From Podochytrium sp. JEL0797 (Eukaryota > Chytridiomycota > Chytridiomycetes > Chytridiales > Chytriomycetaceae), in contig JADGJG010000883.1 in the NCBI GenBank assembly GCA_027596195.1, positions 1 through 11,422 of the forward strand: a stretch of 11,422 nucleotides of DNA, in the 5' to 3' direction. The notes below the pieces were generated by a model that did no database searches, had not been told where the DNA came from, and saw only the letters and a list, made by a program, of their open reading frames with translations. How positions within the stretch are numbered: the stretch's first letter is position 1; every line of letters starts with the position of its first letter. Positions 1 to 6,590 of the stretch are shown piece by piece. A program made the position numbers and the translations under genes.

Positions 1-62
<62 letters not shown>
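1..62. repeat. Poly-C homopolymer run at the window edge
   Basis: Every base from 1 to 62 is C. The reading frame of the neighbouring minus-strand gene enters this run and would become polyglycine. A pure 62-base C/G run is very rare in nuclear DNA. It is the typical look of a dark-cycle poly-G read tail or a badly closed contig end, so I read it as a probable artefact and not as protein sequence. Confidence 0.9.
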
Positions 63-63
<1 letters not shown>

Positions 64-2215
64 CACTAAACCCAAGTCCCACATTCAGCCTCACACGACC
101 CATCAAATCGCGTTTGAAATTCACATCCAATTCGAGATGAGACCCGTCCGGCGAGTATTTGAACAAGGCGGATTCTTCGAACCCGTCAAACTCGAACGCG
201 CGGTCAAAACTTTGAATGTCACCGTTCGGGGCGAGGTCCGCATAGGGAATACTCAGTTTACTCGATACTCGAATGTAAATCGGAACGAGATTGTGTCGCC
301 CGACTGTGTAGCGGAGGTTGAGGGAGGTGATAGGAAGGGAGGCTTGGAGACGCATTGTGGCGGTGCACCTAAAACCCGTCACGGTTAGAAAAGCTGCATC
401 GCAACAAAAAGAAACACCACAAACCGATCGAAATACACAACAACACCCCCCTCAGTCAAATTCACAACCCTCCCACGATCCGACAACTCCTTCCCCCCAA
501 ACAATCCCCCCAACAACCCACTATTCGATTTCTCAACCCCTTCCGCCGTCTCCACCTCAGCCCAATACTCGTCTTCATAGTCGTAATAATGCCGCTGGTA
601 CACATCCGACACGGGGTCTACGCGCAACGTGGCAGAAGCAACAGACGACATGCCGAGCATCACGCGATCGAGTTCATGGCGGTTTTCGGTGAGGAATTCT
701 GCAAGGCGGTCTCCACGACCGCCGAGGACCGTGTTGCGACAAGGGATGCTCGTGACGGTTGAGGCGGCTTTGGCGATTTGGTAGAGGGACAAGTCGGGCA
801 CGGTGCGGCATTTTGAACACACGGTTGCGATGGATCGAATCAAAGCGTCGGACAGGAATGGGGAGGTGGAAGATTTCGAGGAGGATGCCATTTTCAGGGA
901 CAGGTGGATGAGATCGTAGAGGTCTTTGATGGGTGGGCCTTGGAGATGGAGGATGGGAATTTGAGCCGATTTTTTGAGCGGGTGGAGTGCGGCCCATTTG
1001 GGCCATTCGGAGCAAGGCAAGCCCCCAAGAGTGTTGTTCCAAGTTGAAGAAGGTGGTGAATGCAGATATGCGAAAAATATTTGTGAAAACGAGGGCCATG
1101 TGGGGGAATCGGACGCTGTGGATCACGAGATGAATCAGAAATCGTACGATTCGGTGCAAAGGCGTTCAAACCTTGAAGAATGTAATCGGTGTACACTCTC
1201 CCAACAGCTTTCCAGTCCAATTCGTCCAGCGCGTGTTCGCAATGTCCTCGAACGTCCGATTTTTTCAAGGCGGTGCGATCCTTGATTGGCAGGTCGAGCA
1301 ACGCGGTATCCACGTTCCCGAAACATTGTGGGGCTTTTGATATCGGATCGGCAATAATCAGGGCGACGCGATCATCGTTCCAGACGTTGGATTTGTCGAG
1401 GGTCGTGGCCTGAAAGTTTCAGAGAGTCAACACAGCTTGGCCGCGAGGGATTCAATCGAGTCACTCACGAGTGGAGCGGGAATGCCAAAGAATTTCGAAG
1501 AGCTGATGAGATGGAGGGCGGTGCATTCTGAAATGGGGTTTGGCGAGACGATGACGAGTTTTGTGGGAATGCCTCGCGAATCTCGCAGTGACCATGCATC
1601 TGAGATGCGCACGACAGGGTCGCGACAGGCATTGGCACATGATGTGAAACCCTTTTGCTCTGGGACAGATTTGTTTGCCCATGAGTTGAAGTCGCGCATC
1701 AATGGATTGTTGTCGAATGTGTAGATTCCGCTGCTTGTCTCGTGTGCGTGGATATACTCTCTCGTGTGCGTGTCCTTGAGGGAAGCCGGGCCACAAACGC
1801 CCAAGTCGAAGTGAATCTTTGCGACTTTTGTTGCGGCGCATTCACCAAACTCGAAGGCGAAGGTAAAGTCGGCGGTTGTCTTTGGTGCGTCAAAGATGTT
1901 TTTTTGTTGCAGGGCAGAAAAGGCAGCGACGTCGCGGCGCAGCCACTCGACAAGCGGAAGTGTCGAGACGATGGCGCCATCGTCGCTGCTCAGTGAAACA
2001 GGCGTCGCAAGGGACGCGCGAAGCCGCGCCGCAGCGCCGCTGCCGAGGGGCGCTGAGAACGAAGGCACAAGCGCACGTAGCGGTGCAAGGCTCATCCACG
2101 AAGCAGTAAAGTCATCGTGCCCAAGGAGATCCACTGTGAGTGACTGTCCATGCCCGACTAGCACAAGTCCAAGAAATAGTGTTGCTCGTGCGAGCACATG
2201 TGCAAGCATGAGCAA
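63..2215 (-). CDS. Secreted protein of unknown family, four exons resolved, 3' end missing
   Basis: I do not recognise the family. Exons read on the minus strand are 2215-1469, 1409-1172, 1115-425 and 368 into the C run, giving at least 660 residues. Introns are 1410-1468 (59 nt, GTGAGT donor, TTTCAG acceptor), 1116-1171 (56 nt, GTTTGA, CCACAG) and 369-424 (56 nt, GTTTGT, TTTTAG with a CTAAC branch point). All three joins keep frame. A GTATTT donor at 436 would also keep frame for the last intron. The N-terminus is a signal peptide: a hydrophobic core at about residues 5-21, with likely cleavage after GHG before QSL. The mature part contains many cysteines and several N-glycosylation sites (for example NKS and NNT), fitting an extracellular or wall protein. 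Exon 4 is beta-rich in appearance. The start is the first ATG before the signal peptide, 22 bp after the stop of the upstream gene. The end is lost because the frame runs into the C homopolymer. Confidence 0.75.
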
Positions 2216-2237
2216 GGAAAAATTTTAATTTTCAAAT

Positions 2238-3059
2238 TCAATTTTTTTCCTCCCACATGTTCTTCTTCAAGTTGGATCGCATCGCTGAAGTCTGGAGCTC
2301 TTCAGACGTCATTAGTGGTCCAGATGCGGTCACAGAGCTCTGTCCCCCCAGGGGTGATAATGTTCGAACAGGCGCGCGATGGTCATAAATCTCATCCGTG
2401 AGGTTGGAACGCGAGCTTTTCCCCGTCATGGCACTCCGAATCGATCCCGAATCGCTCATGAGATTCGAAAACGGATATCCAGCACCCTGCGCTCTCAACC
2501 TAACCAAAAACGGAATAAACACAAATGTCAACACCTCCTGACCCTCATTCCAATTCAAATAGAAAAACACGAACCCAGCATTACTCGTCCGATGCGGTGC
2601 ATCCGGTCCCACCCAAGGCAGCGTTTCCACCATCCCTGTCGTAATAGCGCGTTCTTTGGTGGCTCGTTTGCGAATCTGGCGCCACACGCAAAACACCACA
2701 ATCAAGAACCCCGCTATCCCAAGCGCAATCATGGCAAACACGAACGGCATTCCGAGACTCGTGTCGCTTTTGACGGATGTATTTGCGCCAGTGATTTCGT
2801 TTTGTTGATTTGCACTTGGATTTGGGGCGGCGGGCGAGAGCGTGGTGGGTGGAGCGATGGGCGAAGTCGGAGGAATCGGGGGGGCGATGGCGATGGGGGC
2901 TAAAGTTTTGGTGGTAGTCGTGGTAGTCGTGGTGGTAGTCGTGGTTCTGAGAGTTGCTAATGCCGACGCGATGGGAGGCCCTGCCACTTCTGTACCTCCA
3001 TTGGCAAGTATTGTCAAGGAGCTGGTTCCTGTTGGTTGATGGGTAACAAGTGCTGCCAT
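2238..3059 (-). CDS. Single-pass membrane protein with Thr-rich ectodomain (Wsc/Mid2-like layout)
   Basis: Read unspliced this is 273 residues; with a probable 75-nt intron (2500-2574, donor GTTCGT, acceptor GGTTAG, TTGAC branch) it is 248. Residues 39-50 are twelve consecutive threonines, followed by a Pro/Ala/Thr-rich stretch to about 80 that could be an O-glycosylated stalk. A strong transmembrane helix lies at about 104-126, with the basic stop-transfer sequence RQIRKR just after it. The remainder is a Ser-rich, low-complexity cytoplasmic tail of about 120 residues. I see no N-terminal signal peptide, so insertion would rely on the internal helix. The layout (Thr-rich outside, one helix, flexible tail) resembles fungal wall-stress sensors, but no domain identifies it and the function is inference. 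It is divergent from the START gene and nearly abuts the secreted-protein gene downstream. Confidence 0.65.
   Translation of the reverse strand: MAALVTHQPTGTSSLTILANGGTEVAGPPIASALATLRTTTTTTTTTTTTKTLAPIAIAPPIPPTSPIAPPTTLSPAAPNPSANQQNEITGANTSVKSDTSLGMPFVFAMIALGIAGFLIVVFCVWRQIRKRATKERAITTGMVETLPWVGPDAPHRTSNAGFVFFYLNWNEGQEVLTFVFIPFLVRLRAQGAGYPFSNLMSDSGSIRSAMTGKSSRSNLTDEIYDHRAPVRTLSPLGGQSSVTASGPLMTSEELQTSAMRSNLKKNMWEEKN
2500..2574 (-). other. Possible in-frame intron without stop (exitron-like)
   Basis: The segment starts GTTCGT and ends GGTTAG, contains a TTGAC branch-like motif and a T-rich tract before the acceptor, and is exactly 75 nt with no stop codon. Retained, it would add 25 hydrophobic, aromatic residues to an otherwise polar tail. 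Removed, the tail reads smoothly through NAG-LRAQG. I favour an intron, but both isoforms are possible from sequence alone. Confidence 0.55.
2910..2945 (-). repeat. Thr-codon repeat (12 Thr, mixed ACC/ACG/ACT)
   Basis: Twelve threonine codons in a row are built from alternating ACC, ACG and ACT, arranged as partly repeated nine-base units. The sequence is a coding minisatellite, prone to length change, in the ectodomain of the membrane protein. The mixture of synonymous codons argues for selection on threonine itself and not pure slippage. Confidence 0.85.
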
Positions 3060-3376
3060 CTAAGTTTTCTTCTAGAATAAAAGGAAGATGGAAGGAAAAA
3101 ATTACAAAAAAAAACTCCTTTTCCTACTTCGCCGGGTTAAAAGTTTTCTCTTTTCTTTGCTTGAAGTAGTTTTGCAGAAACGAGAAACAATCAATTACAA
3201 AGGAAAACCCCGATGAGAAATAATGAATGATGAGAAATCGAAATTAGAATACGATTACACAAACAACAAGGAGAATGAGAAAGCATGAACGGCATATAGG
3301 GTTCGTTTATTTCCAAATTGCAAATATAAAAACGAGATCCTCGAGATCTCGTTTCCGGAAAAAGTTAATCCGCAAA
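3060..3376. promoter_or_regulatory. Divergent promoter region with TATA box
   Basis: This 317-bp A+T-rich spacer separates the membrane-protein gene (minus) from the START gene (plus), so it must carry both promoters. A TATAAA lies at 3325-3330, about 50 bp before the START ATG. A perfect inverted repeat (3330-3354) and the palindrome TTTCCGGAAA (3352-3361) follow it directly. No coding sequence is evident. Confidence 0.6.
3330..3354 (+). repeat. Perfect 10-bp inverted repeat (hairpin) in the START gene leader
   Basis: AAACGAGATC and GATCTCGTTT are exact reverse complements separated by the loop CTCGA. The element starts at the last base of the TATAAA and ends 22 bp before the ATG. It could be a palindromic operator or an RNA hairpin in the 5' leader. 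It overlaps the second palindrome TTTCCGGAAA. Confidence 0.8.
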
Positions 3377-4039
3377 ATGACCATCGTAAACACCCATACT
3401 GCCGCCTTGGACCAAGCACTCGCTTCCCTGCAGGAGTTGGAGACTGCCACCGACTTTGTCTTCTCCACCAAAGACAAGAAGACCTCCATCTCAACCAAAC
3501 CCGCCCCTGCCGCTCAGCCCACAAACATGCCCATTACAAAAGGCGCCACCCGCCTCAGCTACAAGACGACCCTCACAGTGGACGAAGTCTTAAACTCCCT
3601 CCTCAACACCGCCTCGCGCACAAAGTGGGACCCACGATTTGAAGGCATGCAAATTATCGAGCAATACAACGACCAAAGAACCGAAGTCCTCATCCACTCC
3701 CTCCAACACGGCCAATGGCCCGTCGTCTCCGGCCGCGACTTTGCCATCGCCTTGAGATCCGTCAAAGTCTCTGACTCAAAAGCCTACCTCGTTTTCACCT
3801 CCGTAATCGACGCCAAAATCCCTGAAGTCAAAGGCCGCGTGCGAGCCCACATTTACTGCGTGGGTTGGGTCATTGAGAAGGCCCCTGACGCGGATGCATG
3901 GGACTTGACGTACTTTTCGCATGTGGACCCGGTGGGGTTGCCGAGTGCGTTGACCAAGTTGATTGCGAATGAGACGCCGGCTTGTGCGGGAACTTTTGCG
4001 GCTTATGTTGAGAAAAACGGACCTTCCGCTGCTTTTTAA
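3377..4039 (+). CDS. START-domain lipid-binding protein
   Basis: A single-exon gene encodes 220 residues from the ATG at 3377. The upstream in-frame ATG at 3275 would add 34 basic residues, but that part reads through the TATA box and hairpin, so I prefer the internal start, which has an A at -3. Residues 1-50 are a polar leader. About 50-210 form a START fold: the helix TVDEVLNSLLNTASRTKWDPRFEG, with its conserved KWD-P signature, then VSGRDFAIALRSV (START families have a similar GRDF-type motif), then RAHIYCVGWVIEK, then the DLTYFSHVDPVGLPSALTKLI segment leading into the C-terminal helix. START domains bind one lipid or sterol in a closed cavity. No transmembrane or targeting segment is seen, so it is probably a cytosolic lipid-transfer protein. 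The ligand cannot be read from the sequence. Codon choice changes sharply near 3885, from C-ending to G/T-ending codons. Confidence 0.88.
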   Translation: MTIVNTHTAALDQALASLQELETATDFVFSTKDKKTSISTKPAPAAQPTNMPITKGATRLSYKTTLTVDEVLNSLLNTASRTKWDPRFEGMQIIEQYNDQRTEVLIHSLQHGQWPVVSGRDFAIALRSVKVSDSKAYLVFTSVIDAKIPEVKGRVRAHIYCVGWVIEKAPDADAWDLTYFSHVDPVGLPSALTKLIANETPACAGTFAAYVEKNGPSAAF

Positions 4040-4154
4040 GTTTTTTGCGAACCCCTCTATTTCTCTTTTTGCTCATTGATTACCCCCCCTTAAAAAAAAA
4101 GTTACTCTTGATTTTCAAAGCCCCCACCTTCGAACCCTGAAAATTCACATCGCG

Positions 4155-4295
4155 TCAGATTGCCAGCATCTCTCGTATCCCTGAAAGCATCATTAAACAA
4201 CCAGCTGCATGACCTACATCTCGCATGTTAATTCGATGCGGGCTTGCACAGGCTTATGTTGAGAAAAACAGACTTTTTGCCGCTTTTTAAGTTTT
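4155..4295 (+). pseudogene. Degenerate duplicate of the START gene 3' end
   Basis: Bases 4252-4292 closely match 4002-4042 of the START gene (GCTTATGTTGAGAAAAAC, then a near match through the TAAG end). Upstream, 4211-4228 matches the gene's LTYFSHV region at 3906-3924, reading MTYISHV here. The two matches have different offsets, so about 50 bp of the gene, covering the VGLPSALTKLIANETP part, is missing in this copy. A weaker match, ATCCCTGAA near 4175, corresponds to the IPE of the gene in another frame. Similarity continues into the 3' flank (the AAAG-CCCCACCTTC stretch at about 4118 and again near 4360). It cannot encode a START domain and is a decayed tandem duplicate. Confidence 0.65.
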
Positions 4296-4536
4296 CTGGC
4301 TCTGCCCGTTCTCTCTTTTTTTTCACTCTTTTTCCCCCGACATGTGGAATCTTTTTTAAAGTACCCCACCTTCACCCCCTGACCACACCGAGTTCGCGTT
4401 TGATGTTCGGACGCGTTTTTTGCCGCTTGGCGTTCATTTTTGGAAGGAAATAAATATCAGTCTGTGACCCCCCTCAGTTTCTTCACACTCACATATTTGC
4501 AAGTAAACAAAAACATGGCGGCAAACAAGCCAACCG
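4296..4536. other. Intergenic, A+T-rich, includes duplicated START 3' flank
   Basis: No convincing gene. The first part (to about 4390) repeats the sequence found downstream of the intact START gene, with T-rich and C-rich tracts in the same order. An AATAAA lies at 4449-4454 and could be a polyadenylation signal for a long START transcript. Short plus-strand frames here are low complexity. Confidence 0.5.
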
Positions 4537-4704
4537 CATGCCTCGCCATGTTCGACTTTTTATGAGGATGCGTTTGACTGTCCAAGTCTTTGCAACGCTA
4601 TTATTTGTATTTTGACGGCCTTCCTTCAGGATGCTGGTCGAATCCAGAATGGGATGAGCTTACAATGGGGGAAAAGGCGCGTGGGTGGACTGAACGAGTC
4701 TAGT
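4537..4704 (+). other. Possible short spliced coding fragment (unresolved)
   Basis: An ATG near 4537 opens a frame reading MPRHVRLFMRM. A 58-nt candidate intron then begins GTTTGA, the same donor as in the secreted-protein gene, with a TTGAC branch point and the acceptor CCTTCAG near 4630. Splicing gives the coding-like continuation RCWSNPEWDELTMGEKARGW, followed within six codons by a TAG. The same frame stays coding-like after the TAG as far as a TGA near 4780. It may be a broken gene or a relic. The minus strand also shows a short open frame here, so the strand is uncertain. Confidence 0.25.
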
Positions 4705-4842
4705 TGGTTCCGAGCGAGGTTGGAGTCAGTGTTTATGTTTCTTGGAAGCTCCATTTCGACTCGACAACTTCACCGTGATTGATTGATCGAAAAATTCCAA
4801 TCACAAACGCGTCGCGGTCTTCCTTCGTTCGAAATACAAAAT

Positions 4843-4856
4843 ACTTTAATTAAAGT
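4843..4856. repeat. 14-bp perfect palindrome ACTTTAATTAAAGT
   Basis: This short, A+T-rich, perfectly self-complementary site holds ATTAAA on both strands. It could serve as a bidirectional polyadenylation signal between a plus-strand fragment on the left and the minus-strand locus on the right. That role is inference from position only. Confidence 0.6.
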
Positions 4857-5330
4857 CTATTCCTTGAAAGATCAACATGTGCGTCAGATTGTCGTATGGG
4901 ATAAACGCTTTTCAGGGATCCTGTCAGTGGAAAAAATAAAAAATCCCCCGCAAAACACACCTTCGCAGGGGCCGCGACGCTGGGCGTCCAGATTCTGGAT
5001 GCGCTGCGGCGCTTCTATACGCAGCATGAGCATGAAGTGCATGTCAAAAACAAACGAAAAAGCCTTACCTCCGGTCTCTGGAAGGCGCGCAACTTCGTGA
5101 AGAAGCACGTTCTCCGGCATTACGAGGATCATGTCGTCTTGAACTCTTGAGCTCTCGTGCGGTCGGCGACGTAAACGCGTGTGGTGAGACGGCGGCCGAC
5201 ACGCTCCAACTCGACAGTGGTGGGGACTTCAGACACATACGGGTCGATGCTCCCCGTTGGTGAACTTGGTCGTAAACACGAACTGGTGCATTTGCTCCCG
5301 AAGCTTTTTGGATATTGATTACAAAACTGA
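4848..5330 (-). pseudogene. Unresolved minus-strand coding locus, decayed or multi-exon
   Basis: The minus strand holds protein-like pieces with good splice signals, but I could not assemble a clean gene. From the ATG at 5291 one frame reads MHQFVFTTKFTNGEHRP and stops right where GTATGT occurs (5240-5235). Another frame then reads EVPTTVELERVGRRLTTRV onward and ends at 5129. The first frame resumes with MILVMPENVLLHEVARLPETG. This last piece ends at a strong GTAAGG donor (5068) with a TTGAC branch and TATAG acceptor (intron 5015-5068, 54 nt), followed by a candidate 40-nt intron (4921-4960, GTGTGT to TGACAG). Frame then stays open to a TAA near 4850. Either there are two compensating frameshifts (a pseudogene), or an intron whose acceptor I cannot place. 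No family recognised. The opposite strand also reads plausibly at 4970-5150. Confidence 0.3.
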
Positions 5331-5362
5331 GAGAAGGGGCTACTTGCGTCGTTTGATTTCAA

Positions 5363-5545
5363 GGGGGGGTGTTCGGGGGGGTGTTCATTTTTTCACCACC
5401 CAGCTTCCCTCCGCCAACATTATAACTTCAAACAAAGCCAAAAATAATTCAAATTCAAGAACCTACGAAACGCGTATTCGTTCAGAAGTAAGAGTTTCTT
5501 CTCCTCAGTCGCAACCGCCAAAAAAAACTCCCCCCAAAAAAAACC
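5363..5545. promoter_or_regulatory. Upstream region of the signal peptidase subunit gene
   Basis: No coding evidence. The spacer holds two G-run repeats (GGGGGGGTGTTC at about 5363 and again at about 5375), an A-rich segment, and an A/C-rich leader with C5 and A7-8 runs directly before the ATG. It lies between the unresolved minus-strand locus and SPC3 and presumably carries the SPC3 promoter. No TATA box is evident. Confidence 0.45.
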
Positions 5546-6397
5546 ATGTCACTGAACTCATGGATGAACCGCGGCAACGCCGTGGTTTCCTTCTTCTCGT
5601 CCGTCTTCTTTGGCGTCCTCGCCGTTGTCGCCGTCACAGGCCCCATGCTCCTCTACAGCGCATCCACGCCCACCGTCAACGTCAACATGGCCAAAGCGTC
5701 CGTGTGAGTACTTGCCCACCCTTCGCAGGCGTTACCGGTCGCTGACTCTGTTTACGGATGAGCTAGTAAGATGGGCCGGCTTGGGTACTACTACGATGCG
5801 AAGCAGCCCATGACGGAGCTTGCAACGGTTCATTTCGATCTCAAAGCGGGTACCGGCGAATTGAAACTTCCACGTGCGATGCTGACCCCCCTTCTCTCTT
5901 CGTAGACCTCACACCTCTCTTCAACTGGAACACCAAACAACTGTTTGTGATGCTTGTTGCCGAATACGAGACGGACTCCCATGTATGTTTTTGCCTGTCG
6001 ACCCTCTCGCCCGTTTCACTCACAAACCCATCCCCCCACATTCCCAAATAGGAGTTCAACCAAGTAACTCTCTGGGACGACATCATCTCTTCAAAAGATG
6101 AAGCCATGCTCAAACTCAAGAGAAAAAAGTGCGAATACCCGTTTTCCGATATCAGCCACAAAGTCGGGTAAATTTGCGCAGTCGTTTTCACCTCCCCTCC
6201 CCCGCCGCCACCGTTTTCGAACACGTGGACTAAACAAGAACATTGCCTATTCGAAATGCAGAGGACTCGACGCGAATCTGACACTCCAGTGGGACATTAT
6301 GCCGTACGTCGGACTGTTGATTCACGACAAATCGGAGCCCAAGCGGATCACGCTGCCGACGGTGGAGGAGAAGAAACTCAAGAAGCAGCAGAATTGA
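5546..6397 (+). CDS. SPC3: Signal peptidase complex subunit 3 (SPC22/23 family)
   Basis: Five exons (5546-5703, 5767-5849, 5906-5982, 6052-6167, 6262-6397) join in frame to 189 residues, close to the roughly 180 of this family. The introns are 63, 56, 69 and 94 nt with GTGAGT, GTACCG, GTATGT and GTAAAT donors and all-AG acceptors. Residues 1-11 are a short cytosolic leader beginning MSLNSWMNRGN. About 12-32 form the single signal-anchor helix, and the rest is the lumenal domain. Family hallmarks seen are FDLKADLTPLFNWNTKQLFVML with VAEY after it, then NQVTLWDDII, then the late NLTLQWDIMPYVGLL strand, which keeps the NxT glycosylation site and matches the NVTLTLSWNVVPNAG segment of animal homologues. 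The product is the accessory ER-membrane subunit of signal peptidase, essential in yeast, which helps the catalytic Sec11 subunit cleave signal peptides. The ATG is preceded by ACC. Confidence 0.93.
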
Positions 6398-6440
6398 GTG
6401 GAGGTTCAGGCGGACTCGCTGTCTTGAAGATTTTCTGTGG

Positions 6441-6516
6441 GTGAGTTGGAATCCCTCCCCCTCTCTCTCCCTCTTGGTGGCCTCATGGGTGGATCATCGG
6501 GGCGCGATTCCCATAG
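6441..6516 (+). other. Possible 3'UTR intron of SPC3
   Basis: The sequence starts GTGAGT and ends CCATAG, 76 nt, with a long C/T tract inside. It begins 44 nt after the SPC3 stop, just under the usual distance at which an exon junction triggers nonsense-mediated decay. The acceptor side overlaps the tRNA-like element described next, so only one of the two readings may be right. Confidence 0.35.
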
Positions 6517-6590
6517 GATGAACAAACTGTAAAAGGTTCGAGGCCTTTATGGGGCAATGCACAGCCCAAACCCCGGTCTTTTTTTTTTTT
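6478..6590 (+). ncRNA. Possible Pol III transcript with tRNA-like 3' half
   Basis: Bases 6532-6548 form a textbook T-arm: stem AAAGG/CCTTT around the loop TTCGAGG, giving a B-box match GGTTCGAGGCC at 6535-6545. Seven bases after it (6549-6555) pair with 6480-6486, GCCTCAT with ATGGGGC, including one G-U pair. This closes a 76-nt unit of tRNA length. TGGCCTCATGG at 6478-6488 is an imperfect A box, and a T12 run at 6579-6590 would terminate Pol III. However, I cannot draw normal D and anticodon arms; the middle folds instead as ATGGG with CCCAT. A decayed tRNA, a tRNA-derived element or coincidence are all possible. Confidence 0.3.

Noticed and set aside
2881..2946. CRISPR-like or direct-repeat array
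   Set aside because: The periodic signal is a threonine-codon minisatellite inside a gene, with no spacers.
3275..3376. N-terminal extension of the START protein from an upstream ATG
   Set aside because: The extension covers the TATA box and hairpin and has a composition unlike the rest; the ATG at 3377 fits better.
4123..4140. Minus-strand B-box-like GGTTCGAAGG
   Set aside because: No T-stem pairing and no A box or terminator nearby.
5344..5388. A first exon for the minus-strand locus starting at 5388
   Set aside because: The C7 run puts a TGA in frame after nine codons, so it cannot join to the downstream pieces.
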